The position numbers and the translations under genes are program-made. DNA of 64,000 bases from positions 1,074,188-1,138,187 of the forward strand of contig JANQAB010000002.1 in NCBI GenBank assembly GCA_024707265.1. Direction: 5' to 3'. A model generated the notes under the pieces. That model did no database searches. It had not been told where the DNA came from and saw only the letters and a program-made list of their open reading frames with translations. This DNA is from Sporocytophaga sp. GTDB taxonomy: Bacteria; Bacteroidota; Bacteroidia; Cytophagales; Cytophagaceae. Shown here one piece after another: positions 52,470-60,471 of the stretch. Each line of letters opens with the position of its first letter. The first letter of the stretch is position 1.

Positions 52470-54917
52470 CTAAAAATCAATATGGACACTAAGTTTTAAA
52501 TAAAATTTTTCTGTCCCGGGGTGGTCATGGTAGTTGAGCCTCCAGATGCCATCTAGTCTGATCACCCTGAAAATATTCTCTATTCCTACACCAGCTTCTA
52601 AAAAAGGTTCTTTAGCAAGGCTATACATCTCGGGAAGCAATATCATTTGAGCCTTATTCTTGTCAGATAAGGATCCCATTACTCCTTTGATGGATATAAC
52701 CTCTCTCCACTTTAGTTTTCTAATCAATGGGATTTTATTAAAGAAATACCCGTCAAAGTGATGTGAAAGCTGAATGTTTATATACTGATCACTTACAAAC
52801 TCAAAGAACCGCATGGAATTAAATATATAATCATCATAGAAGATGGTCTGGTTCCCGTTATGCAGCTCCAGCAGGGGGTAGGGCAATGTTCCGAAAATCT
52901 TGCCGGCTTCAGCACGGTACCTGGTATAACCAATATTCCTTATTCTCAATCTCTGCCTTACACTCAAAGCTATTTTCTGATAATTATAATTGCTTCCCAA
53001 TAAATCTTTTATTCCTAATACGACTGCAGCATCAAAGACAGGATAGGGAGTGCCAAGACTGATCCTTTTATAATCACCTCTGAGAAATTTTTCTTTATAT
53101 GCGTAATGAGTGTAAAATGCCACTTCTGTTGTGGTAATTGATGACACATTTACAGTATCGCTTGTCCCTGAAATTTCTTTATTGTATTCCAACTTACCTA
53201 CAGGTCTGATAGTAGCATTCCTTATCTGTAATTTATTGGACAGGTTTGGCGTCCAGAATTTTTCATAATACAATTTATATTCATCGATAAAGTTGAGCCT
53301 GTTCTGTGCTGAGATTTTAAACAATGCATTTAGGAGATTATCAGGCCGCATAAATGTTACCTGACTAAAGCCCAGCTGTTCTATGTCATGCTTAATTCTA
53401 AAACTTATAATCTCATCAGGATCCTTTTTCCTGAAATAAGTTATACCTGTTCCGTACTTTATTTTTTCATCTCTAAGACCATAAGCTCCATAACCATCCA
53501 GCAATATTCTTCTGCTGAATTTAGGGTTGGTTCTGAACCCTACTCTGAATTTATTCCCTTCCACAGGATTGTAAGAATAGACTTTATAGATAGGACCAAA
53601 TTCAATTTTTTTTACAGGTATATATCCTTTAAACAAAACCAGATATCTCTTGAAGGCTTTGGTATTCTTAAGGGAATCAGTCAGGTGGTATATAGCTTGT
53701 TCAGAATTTGAAAGCGTATCATGCCTTGCTGCTTTCCAATATGTATTGTCTTTTGATCCTGCGTCTTTCTCTACTATCGTAGTTGCTCTATCATTAAAAA
53801 AACTATTTGTAAAAGAAGGATTCAGATTAAAACTCTTATTGGAAGTACTTCTTGATGCAAAAAACTTTTGAGTTTTTCCTGAATGAGGAACAAGTACTTC
53901 TCCATAAATATAAAGCTGTTCCGAAGCAGGGAGGGACTTATTTCCCAGATCCATATAGGTTTGCCTCAACCCAAATGATGTAATAAAATTGAGATTGATT
54001 TCCTGTCCTGCTTTAGCATCTATTTGTTTAATAGTAAATGTAGAATCTCGTATCCACATGGTTCCTGACAAAGTCAGTTCCTGCTTTCTGGAAGGGAAGT
54101 AGCGTACTTTGTAACACCAGTTATTATCTATCAAACCGCTGTCAAGCAGCTCATAATCGTAGTGACGAAAACATGATGAGCTTACAGGACTAATAAAATT
54201 TTTGTTGAACATCAGTAAAAAATCATCATAGACATACACATTCAATGCAAGATTGGAAAATAGTTTGCCAATACTTTCATTTTTCATTCCGGAAAGTCTT
54301 GTAGCCTTTATGATTTCCTTTTGTTTATTACCATCTTTCTGATAGAAATTTTCCGATACTGTTTCAAGAAGCATTACAGGAAGATAAGGTTTACCTTCTG
54401 TGGTATCCATGTTTTCAAAAAAGAAAGCAAAGGGTTTAAGATAGAATTGTTTTTTCAGATCTTCATCAAGTTCTCTTAAACCGACCTTAGACTTATTGTA
54501 GGATTCATAGGAGTAACTTTTGATAGTCTCTCTTCTGAAGTTTTTTTTGTTGGAGATGACATTCCTTATAATTCTATAAGCCGGATTCTCAGTAACAGAA
54601 ACTGTAATTTCATTGAGGCTGCCAACTTCTTCATCCAGAAAGATATTGATATGCTGTACCTGAAATTTTTGTATTGCAAGTTTCTTTATTGAATATCCCA
54701 CGCTTGTGATAATAAGGCTGTCGGGCCCTGTGGATGTTTCAATAGAAAAATTTCCTTCAAAATCAGAAACAGTTCCTTTTGACTTATCGGAGAAGTAGAT
54801 ATTGGCAAAAGGAATGAGCTCTTTACTTTGGGCATCAATGACCTTACCTGTGACTCTCGTAATCTGCGAATAAGCCGGATTTAAAAAAAATGAAATGAAT
54901 AAAATAAAAAAATGCAA
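52470..54917 (-). CDS. CarboxypepD_reg/DUF5686 outer-membrane protein
   Basis: An 815-residue outer-membrane protein. After the signal peptide (to about residue 17) comes a carboxypeptidase-regulatory domain (TGKVIDAQSKELIPFANIYF, GTVSDFEGNFSIE; about 20-105) as in TonB-linked proteins. A DUF5686 region begins near 115 (NPAYRIIRNVISNKKNFRR) and then barrel strands run to the end, closing with KFYLKLSVHIDF. There is no TonB plug, so it is not a SusC-type transporter. The family's role is unknown. It stands alone between convergent and same-strand genes of unrelated type. Confidence 0.88.
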   Translation of the reverse strand: MHFFILFISFFLNPAYSQITRVTGKVIDAQSKELIPFANIYFSDKSKGTVSDFEGNFSIETSTGPDSLIITSVGYSIKKLAIQKFQVQHINIFLDEEVGSLNEITVSVTENPAYRIIRNVISNKKNFRRETIKSYSYESYNKSKVGLRELDEDLKKQFYLKPFAFFFENMDTTEGKPYLPVMLLETVSENFYQKDGNKQKEIIKATRLSGMKNESIGKLFSNLALNVYVYDDFLLMFNKNFISPVSSSCFRHYDYELLDSGLIDNNWCYKVRYFPSRKQELTLSGTMWIRDSTFTIKQIDAKAGQEINLNFITSFGLRQTYMDLGNKSLPASEQLYIYGEVLVPHSGKTQKFFASRSTSNKSFNLNPSFTNSFFNDRATTIVEKDAGSKDNTYWKAARHDTLSNSEQAIYHLTDSLKNTKAFKRYLVLFKGYIPVKKIEFGPIYKVYSYNPVEGNKFRVGFRTNPKFSRRILLDGYGAYGLRDEKIKYGTGITYFRKKDPDEIISFRIKHDIEQLGFSQVTFMRPDNLLNALFKISAQNRLNFIDEYKLYYEKFWTPNLSNKLQIRNATIRPVGKLEYNKEISGTSDTVNVSSITTTEVAFYTHYAYKEKFLRGDYKRISLGTPYPVFDAAVVLGIKDLLGSNYNYQKIALSVRQRLRIRNIGYTRYRAEAGKIFGTLPYPLLELHNGNQTIFYDDYIFNSMRFFEFVSDQYINIQLSHHFDGYFFNKIPLIRKLKWREVISIKGVMGSLSDKNKAQMILLPEMYSLAKEPFLEAGVGIENIFRVIRLDGIWRLNYHDHPGTEKFYLKLSVHIDF

Positions 54918-54984
54918 CCCATGAACAGAGTTGCATCTTCTGATTTGTAAAATTATAAACTAATGAAATGATCTGTTTCAAAGA

Positions 54985-56223
54985 TTAACTTGCTCCTTCT
55001 TCTAATCGGATAAGATGCGAAAGGTTTTTTATAACCCTGTCATGCTTCTTCACAAAAGGATTATTTAAATCCCATACATAACCAGCAAGCACTGAACATA
55101 TCTGCTTTTTAATTTCTTCATCAGGCTTAGGGGCAAAGAAAATATCCTGAAGGGTTCCATCATACCAGCCCATTACATAACTTCTGAATGTATTAACGCC
55201 TTGCATAGTTGGCTCCATAAATTCTTTTTCCCAGTCAACACTCTGACCTTTCAGTTTCTTTACTACCAGGTTTGCAGCCGTTGCACCCGAAACAGTTGCA
55301 AGAGTTACTCCTGAAGAGAAAATGGGGTCCAGGAATTCTGTAACGTTTCCTGTAAGCACAAATCCGTCTCCATAGAATTTATTGGTTGTTACAGACCAGC
55401 CTTCCAGTGTTCTGGGCTCGAATACAAAATCAACTCCATCAAACCGTCTTTGTGTGTGTGCTTGAGTTTTGATCATTGCTCTGAATCGTTCTTCCGGCGT
55501 TCCTGTAAATTTGTCAAAGAATTGGGTGTCACCAACGAAGCCTACTGATGTATTTCCATTTGAAAATGGTATGATCCAGATCCATACTCCTGGTTCATGA
55601 GAAACAATTGTAATTCTGTTTGGCTCCTCATCTACATACCTGTTTACGTCTACCGTATGCGCAAATAAGGTTCTTCTGGCGGGAAGGTTTGAAGGTTGGT
55701 CAAGATTGAATAATTTAGGAATTACTCTTCCATATCCGCTTGCATCTACAATAAATCTGGCCTCTATAGTACTTTTATTACCATCCTTATCTTCAATAGT
55801 AGTAATGCTGTCGCTGCCGTTAAATTTAATATCAGTGACTCCTGTTTCAAACAAAACCGGAATACCTTTACGCTCCATTTCATCTGTAAGTGTTTTGTCA
55901 AAATCAGCTCTTGGTACCTGCCAGGTCCAGGTCCAGCCTTGGGTAAACTGGTTTGAGAAGTTAAAATCACAGATTTTTCCGTCTTTTACGAACTTCGCTC
56001 CAGACTTTTGCTGAAATCCTTTTGCCTTCACAGCTTCAAGTAATTCAGCTTCTTCAAGGGCCTCCATACATCTCGGAAGCAGGCTTTCTCCTATTACAAA
56101 ACGAGGGAATTTCAGTTTCTCAACAACTTTAACTTTTAATCCATGCTTATGGATAATAGAAGCCGCCACGGCTCCGGAAGGACCTGCTCCTATTACCAGT
56201 ACGTCAACTTTTTCAGAACTCAT
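54985..56223 (-). CDS. FAD-dependent halogenase-like oxidoreductase
   Basis: A 412-residue flavoprotein in the halogenase/geranylgeranyl-reductase superfamily. FAD site GAGPSG is at 12-17; GESLLP and a Lys (73 or 77, QKSGAKF) lie where the catalytic Lys of flavin halogenases sits. The halogenase motif W-x-W-x-I-P is present as WIWIIP (214-219, the leading Gly replaced), and F-x2-P-x2-S-x-G reads FLDPIFSSG (297-305). The usual GDA before it reads GNV. It is therefore a candidate halogenase, but a plain hydroxylase or reductase cannot be excluded. It is a single gene, 17 kb from the PrnB homologue. Confidence 0.8.
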   Translation of the reverse strand: MSSEKVDVLVIGAGPSGAVAASIIHKHGLKVKVVEKLKFPRFVIGESLLPRCMEALEEAELLEAVKAKGFQQKSGAKFVKDGKICDFNFSNQFTQGWTWTWQVPRADFDKTLTDEMERKGIPVLFETGVTDIKFNGSDSITTIEDKDGNKSTIEARFIVDASGYGRVIPKLFNLDQPSNLPARRTLFAHTVDVNRYVDEEPNRITIVSHEPGVWIWIIPFSNGNTSVGFVGDTQFFDKFTGTPEERFRAMIKTQAHTQRRFDGVDFVFEPRTLEGWSVTTNKFYGDGFVLTGNVTEFLDPIFSSGVTLATVSGATAANLVVKKLKGQSVDWEKEFMEPTMQGVNTFRSYVMGWYDGTLQDIFFAPKPDEEIKKQICSVLAGYVWDLNNPFVKKHDRVIKNLSHLIRLEEGAS

Positions 56224-56787
56224 AATAATTTTAATCTGGTGTTTTTACGAATCAAATATCTATGAAGGCTACTTTGGAAATAAAATAAATTTTAAATAAT
56301 CACCTGTTGTAAAAATTATGTTTAACTATGATTTAACAATCAACTCATTAATAAAATTACCTTAAATGTAAGAAATTAAAAAAGTAAAGGAAAAATTAGA
56401 ATTGAGTTTGTGGTAATGTCTTGTAAATCAAGGTTTTTATTTTGTCTGTTTTGAGTTCTATTTATTACATTTTAATGAGGGAGATTATCTGTAAACTTTT
56501 CTTTACACTGCTTTAAGAAACTGTTCAAAAGGTTATTGGTCCGAAATCTTTGGGCATTTTAAACATTAATGGTTCATCTTGCAATTATCATTTTTCTATC
56601 TATAAATTAGCGCATAATTTCTATTTCTGTAACGAAGTGTATTGGTATAAAAGTATTACTTTAATTACTTCATCTTTTGGTGAAAAAAACAATTTCATCG
56701 ATTAGCTGGTTAAGCAAAATCCTTCGTGACAGCTCCGTTAAGTTAGAATTATCATTTAATATAAAACCATTTGAAAAATTAGTTATT
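56224..56787. other. Long intergenic region before the lipoprotein gene
   Basis: About 560 bases, AT-rich, between divergent genes. A 37-codon frame running into the lipoprotein gene (from 56677) starts with TTG and is unlikely to be used. I see no hairpin, repeat or RNA. Confidence 0.4.
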
Positions 56788-57702
56788 ATGAAAAAGATCA
56801 ATTTACTTTTTTTGAATTTTTTAGTTGTACTCCTCATTGCTTGTGAAAGCAAGAGGGAGGAACAGGCGAGTCACGATATAGATACCATTACAGTTGTAGA
56901 AGGGCAGAAGCCTAAAGTTGCATTAGAAGAGATTTGGTCTACCGATACTATATTTAAAACTCCTGAGTCTATAATTTTTGATGAAGGTAAAAGGATATTG
57001 TACGTTTCTAATGTAAACGGTGATCCTACTAAAGCTGATAATAATGGGTTCATCTCTAAAGTAAGCCTTGACGGAAAAATCGAAAACCTGGAATGGGTAA
57101 AAGGGCTTAGCGCTCCTAAAGGACTTGGGCTAAATAAAAACATCCTGTATGTTACGGACATAAATAAGCTGGTTGAAATTGACACAGACAAAGGTAAGAT
57201 TGTAAAAACTTATACCGTTCCTGGAGCCATATTCTTAAATGATGTGTTCGTTACCCCTCAGGGAGTTGTTTATTTCTCAGACAGTGAGACCAACAAAATT
57301 CACAAACTGGAAAATGGTAAAGTTACTTTATTTACTGACCAGAATCTGAATAAACCAAACGGTATATTTATTAAAGATAGTACGTTGTATCTGGCATCTA
57401 TGGGAAGCAGCGATTTTAAAGCTATAAACTTGAATACTAAAAAGGATACTGTACTGGCTACAGGGATCGGCATGGGAGATGGAGTTGAGTATGTAGGACC
57501 AGGTGATGATTTTCTTGTTTCTGATTGGGAAGGTGGCATTTACTACATTTCTGATGGAAAATCTCAGAAGCTGATCGATTCAAAAGAACAGAAAGTAAAT
57601 ACTGCTGATATTGAATTTGTTCCTTCTGAAGACCTTTTATTGGTTCCTACTTTTTTCAGAAATAAATTGGTTGGCTATAAACTGAAAAAAATAAACAGTT
57701 GA
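56788..57702 (+). CDS. SMP-30/gluconolactonase-like lipoprotein
   Basis: A 304-residue beta-propeller lipoprotein. The lipobox is LLIAC (Cys at about residue 19), so the mature protein is lipid-anchored in the envelope. Propeller strands include TPESIIFDEGKRILYVSNVNGD, LGLNKNILYVTDINKLVEID, FVTPQGVVYFSDSETNKIHKL and KPNGIFIKDSTLYLASMG, as in SMP-30/strictosidine synthase-type hydrolases. ATG 56788 (MKKINLLFLNFLVVLL) is chosen because it begins a lipoprotein signal; the frame is open further upstream only from a TTG. A terminator follows. Catalytic residues cannot be assigned by eye. Confidence 0.82.
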   Translation: MKKINLLFLNFLVVLLIACESKREEQASHDIDTITVVEGQKPKVALEEIWSTDTIFKTPESIIFDEGKRILYVSNVNGDPTKADNNGFISKVSLDGKIENLEWVKGLSAPKGLGLNKNILYVTDINKLVEIDTDKGKIVKTYTVPGAIFLNDVFVTPQGVVYFSDSETNKIHKLENGKVTLFTDQNLNKPNGIFIKDSTLYLASMGSSDFKAINLNTKKDTVLATGIGMGDGVEYVGPGDDFLVSDWEGGIYYISDGKSQKLIDSKEQKVNTADIEFVPSEDLLLVPTFFRNKLVGYKLKKINS

Positions 57703-57714
57703 TTACTACAATAT

Positions 57715-57760
57715 AAAAACTACACAAGACATTGATTTATTTTGACTTGTGTAGTTTTTG
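57715..57760 (+). terminator. Terminator after the lipoprotein gene
   Basis: Perfect 14-base stem AAAAACTACACAAG (57715-57728) with CTTGTGTAGTTTTT (57746-57759), loop 17 bases. Confidence 0.8.
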
Positions 57761-57858
57761 TTTTTTGAGAAAAGGGACCTTCTGTTATTTGCTGAATAAA
57801 AAAATAAAGATCTTTATCATTTTACTACCCTTTGCCGTTTAATACTAAAAAGTAAAGC

Positions 57859-58146
57859 ATGCAATATCTGGTTGATATATCCTTCCCCATCAATTTTGAT
57901 GAGAACTTTATGAAGCTTGTTCCGGTTCAAAAGGATCATATCAATTATCTTGTCAGCAAAGGAATTGTGGTTTCTTATTCGTTATCTCTTGACCGCACAC
58001 GGTTGTGGATCAATATAAAAGCCAAGAGCGAAGAAGAAATTAAAGATACATTGTCTGCATTTCCGCTCTATTCCTATTTTAAATACACTGTTTTTCCATT
58101 GGCTTTCCATGCTTCCGGATTTATGCCATCGGTATCTATGAATTAA
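57859..58146 (+). CDS. Small muconolactone isomerase-like fold protein
   Basis: A 95-residue protein. FLVD-type first strand (QYLVDISFPINFDENFMKLVPVQKDHINYLVSKGIVVSYSLS), then RTRLWINIKAKSEEEIKDTLSAFPLYSYFKYTVFPLAFH, fits the dimeric ferredoxin-like fold of muconolactone isomerase/YciI-type proteins. The fold call is moderate; no activity is implied. It starts about 100 bases after the lipoprotein terminator, and its stop abuts the stop of the opposite-strand DUF2461 gene with no spacer. Confidence 0.7.
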   Translation: MQYLVDISFPINFDENFMKLVPVQKDHINYLVSKGIVVSYSLSLDRTRLWINIKAKSEEEIKDTLSAFPLYSYFKYTVFPLAFHASGFMPSVSMN

Positions 58147-58809
58147 TTATTCTTCAATTGCTGCAGGGTACAAAAATTCTATAAATGGTAGCATTTCTTT
58201 GCTGTATTTTTTGAGCAAGCCTTTTAACTTCCCTTCTTCAATTTCTTTATCCGTAATCACTTTAGATACTATAAAACTTTTATATTTCAGAAGATCAATG
58301 TGTGGGTTTTCTTCCTGATATCCTTTGGGGGCTCTTATCAGTTTTTCTCCTTCCAAAGTTCCAAATGTATTTTTAAAACTTGCCTTATTTAATATTTTTG
58401 AAAGGTTCTTTCCATTGTAGTCAATTTCCTGACGTATTTTTTCAAGCATATCTTTTTCCGGCATGTATACGCCTCCAGCTATAAAGCTTTCGTTTCCGGG
58501 CTGAATATGAATATAATATCCCGGACCAAAAGATTTCCTGCCCTTTATGCTAATAAAAGCCGAGAAGTTCTTCTTATAAGGTGTTTTGTCTTTCGAAAAA
58601 CGAATGTCTCTGTTGATTCTGAATATGGTATTTTTTGCTTCTATACTTTTTACCTTATCGTCGAAGTCTGCTATGTCATTAATCACTTGTTGCACAAAAG
58701 CAACAAAATCTTTTCTAAGTGCATCATAGGTAGCTCTGTTTTTGTCGAACCACTCCTTGTTATTGTTTTTCTTTAATTGTGTCAGAAACTTTAGAAGGTC
58801 TTTATTCAT
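58147..58809 (-). CDS. DUF2461 domain protein
   Basis: A 220-residue cytoplasmic protein of the DUF2461/TIGR02453 family: LKKNNNKEWFDKNRATYDALRKDFVAFVQQVI at the start, then NTIFRINRDIRFSKDKTPYKKNFSAFIS, GPGYYIHIQPGNESFIAGGVYMPEKDML and RAPKGYQEENPHIDLLKYKSFIVSKVI, covering the whole family length. No biochemical role is known. It is divergent from the attenuator region of the aminotransferase gene. Confidence 0.92.
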   Translation of the reverse strand: MNKDLLKFLTQLKKNNNKEWFDKNRATYDALRKDFVAFVQQVINDIADFDDKVKSIEAKNTIFRINRDIRFSKDKTPYKKNFSAFISIKGRKSFGPGYYIHIQPGNESFIAGGVYMPEKDMLEKIRQEIDYNGKNLSKILNKASFKNTFGTLEGEKLIRAPKGYQEENPHIDLLKYKSFIVSKVITDKEIEEGKLKGLLKKYSKEMLPFIEFLYPAAIEE

Positions 58810-58850
58810 ATAGGGATACGCGTTATTTGTAAAAATATTAGTCCTGGAAT

Positions 58851-58881
58851 TTTAAACTTTAGATTTAAAAAACTATTTTTG
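58851..58881 (+). promoter_or_regulatory. Candidate promoter of the attenuated leader transcript
   Basis: TTTA (58851-58854), 19 bases, TATTTTTG (58874-58881, full TAnnTTTG). The start of transcription would be about 20 bases before leader ORF 1. Confidence 0.55.
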
Positions 58882-58906
58882 CTAAATATACTATTAGAAA
58901 TAATCA

Positions 58907-58972
58907 ATGAAAAATACTTTCTATGTCGTTACACTAGTCGTGGCAGCCAGGCCTAAGGTCCGGAGAAAGTAA
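58907..58972 (+). CDS. Leader peptide 1 of an amino-acid attenuator
   Basis: A 21-codon open frame beginning MKNTFYVVTLVVAA and ending in a basic RRK, then TAA. Six of eight codons in the middle are Val/Leu/Thr (V V T L V V). The stop lies 32 bases before terminator hairpin 1. Bases 58956-58963 (AGGTCCGG), inside the last codons, can pair with CCGGACCT (59009-59016) in the terminator's left arm, and can alternatively be sequestered by CCAGGCC just before. That is the arrangement of a translation-sensing attenuator: stalling on the Val/Leu codons would free AGGTCCGG to block the terminator. There is no Shine-Dalgarno box, which is normal here. Confidence 0.7.
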   Translation: MKNTFYVVTLVVAARPKVRRK

Positions 58973-59003
58973 TCCATTGTATAAACATAAAAATATAAGG
59001 ATG

Positions 59004-59033
59004 AAGCCCCGGACCTAAGTTCGGGGCTTTTTC
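59004..59033 (+). terminator. Attenuator terminator 1
   Basis: AAGCCCCGGA / TTCGGGGCTT, a 10-base stem (one G-T pair) with loop CCTAAG, followed by TTTTTC. Nearly identical to the hairpin at 59186-59217. Confidence 0.85.
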
Positions 59034-59065
59034 TGTTTTAATACCCTTTATTAAATATTAAAGAA

Positions 59066-59155
59066 ATGAATTCGCTACATAATAATACTATTACATCCTT
59101 TACTCTGGCCGTGGTCGCTTCAGTGGCAGTCCTTGCGAATTATTCGCCCGGGTAA
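59066..59155 (+). CDS. Leader peptide 2 of an amino-acid attenuator
   Basis: A 29-codon frame (MNSLHNNTITSFTLAVVASV...) rich in Thr, Ile, Leu and Val codons and ending 30 bases before terminator hairpin 2. No promoter is visible between terminator 1 and this frame, so the two leaders seem to lie on one transcript. Bases 59128-59132 (AGTCC) plus 59150-59152 (GGG), with a small GCGAA-TTA-TTCGC hairpin between, can pair with CCCGGACT (59190-59197) in terminator 2, giving an antiterminator. The residue bias points to branched-chain amino acids (Val/Leu/Ile), but Thr is also frequent, so the exact signal is uncertain. Confidence 0.65.
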   Translation: MNSLHNNTITSFTLAVVASVAVLANYSPG

Positions 59156-59185
59156 AACATGCATTTAATAATATTAAGATACATG

Positions 59186-59217
59186 AAGCCCCGGACTCAC
59201 ATTCGGGGCTTTTTTAT
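59186..59217 (+). terminator. Attenuator terminator 2
   Basis: AAGCCCCGGA (59186-59195) with TTCGGGGCTT (59202-59211), loop CTCACA, then TTTTTATTTG. It stands 35 bases before the aminotransferase start. Confidence 0.85.
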
Positions 59218-59251
59218 TTGATCCAAAAAGTAAATCAATCATTTAAATATT

Positions 59252-60454
59252 ATGAAAACTGAAACGGAGTTTTATGAATTTTCGGAGCGGACAAATTCCA
59301 TTCCTGTATCTTTTATCAGAGAGATTCTGAAAGTCGCCTCTTCTAAAGATCTTATCTCGTTTGCAGGCGGGCTGCCAAACGCTGGATTCTTCCCTATTTC
59401 GGCTTTGCAGGAGATCGCTAATAAAGTTATTAAAGAGGATGGAGCCAAAGCTCTTCAATACAATATTACAGAAGGGTATTTGCCGTTGAAAGAATGGATT
59501 GTTAAATGGTACAGGACAAAGCGTGGTATTGATGTTTCACCTGATGAAATATTGATCACAAGCGGCTCTCAGCAAGGCTTGGATCTCATCGCTAAAATAT
59601 TTATTAATAAAGGCGATCAGATCTTCATGGAAAATCCCGGTTACCTAGGAGCAATTCAATCATTCTCTGCTTATCAGCCAGAGTTTATACCCATTTCTTT
59701 GACCTCTCAGGGAATAAATGTAGAGGAACTTAAAGAAAAAAGTATTGCTGTTAAAGGTAAGTTTATTTATGGAGTTCCTAATTTTCAGAACCCCACAGGG
59801 ATTACATATTCAGCGGAGACAAGGATGAAGCTTGCCAGGCTACTGGATGATCAGAAGCTTCTTTTTGTGGAAGATGATCCATACGGTGATATAAGATTTA
59901 AAGGTAAAGTGCTTCCGGGCTTATTGACATTAAATAAAAAAAGAACCATTCATCTTGGTTCTTTTTCAAAAATGATTTCTCCCGGCTTGAGGCTTGGTTG
60001 GATCATTGCTAATAAGGAAATTATCAGTAAACTGGTGCTTGCCAAGCAGGCAAGTGATTTGCACACGAATATGTTGTCGCAAATGATAGTGTCGGAATTT
60101 CTTCGTGAATATGGTATAGAAGATCATTTAGCTCTGCTTCATAAAGAATATGGTAAAAGATGTGATCTCATGAGATCTCTTATATTGGAGCTCTTTCCTG
60201 ATACAGCTTTAGTATCTCAGCCCGAAGGAGGGATGTTTATGTGGGTTAAGTTACCCGATGAATATCCTGTCAAAGAAATACTTGAAGAGTCAATTAATGC
60301 AGGAGTGTTATTTGTTCCGGGAGCTGAATTCTTTACCAGCAGTAATAAGGAAAATGCTATGAGGCTTAATTTTTCTAATGCTTCGGAAGAAGAAATACTT
60401 CTGGGTGTTGCTAAAATAGGAAGAGCAATTGATAAATGCAGGAAGAAAGGATAA
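59252..60454 (+). CDS. PLP-dependent aminotransferase, class I/II (LysN/ARO8-like)
   Basis: A 400-residue fold-type I aminotransferase. Seen: FAGGLPNAGFFP near residue 40, TSGSQQGLDLIAKIF, YGVPNFQNPTGITYS, VEDDPYGDIRF, and the PLP Lys in HLGSFSKMISPGLRLGW (near 240), with Arg in AMRLNFSNA for the substrate carboxylate. Members act on aminoadipate, aromatic or branched-chain amino acids. The Val/Leu/Ile/Thr-rich tandem leaders just upstream suggest a role in branched-chain amino acid synthesis, in keeping with ilvB two genes away (inference). It ends inside a terminator that faces a converging gene. Confidence 0.92.
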   Translation: MKTETEFYEFSERTNSIPVSFIREILKVASSKDLISFAGGLPNAGFFPISALQEIANKVIKEDGAKALQYNITEGYLPLKEWIVKWYRTKRGIDVSPDEILITSGSQQGLDLIAKIFINKGDQIFMENPGYLGAIQSFSAYQPEFIPISLTSQGINVEELKEKSIAVKGKFIYGVPNFQNPTGITYSAETRMKLARLLDDQKLLFVEDDPYGDIRFKGKVLPGLLTLNKKRTIHLGSFSKMISPGLRLGWIIANKEIISKLVLAKQASDLHTNMLSQMIVSEFLREYGIEDHLALLHKEYGKRCDLMRSLILELFPDTALVSQPEGGMFMWVKLPDEYPVKEILEESINAGVLFVPGAEFFTSSNKENAMRLNFSNASEEEILLGVAKIGRAIDKCRKKG

Positions 60455-60470
60455 GGATCCTTTCTTTTTC
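60443..60470. terminator. Terminator between converging genes
   Basis: AAGAAAGGAT (60443-60452) pairs with ATCCTTTCTT (60457-60466) around AAGG, with T bases after it. The aminotransferase stop codon lies in the left arm; the opposite gene ends at 60472. Confidence 0.7.
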
Positions 60471-60471
60471 C

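Noticed and set aside
56677..56787. 37-codon upstream extension of the lipoprotein frame
   Set aside because: Starts at TTG and would bury the lipoprotein signal sequence.
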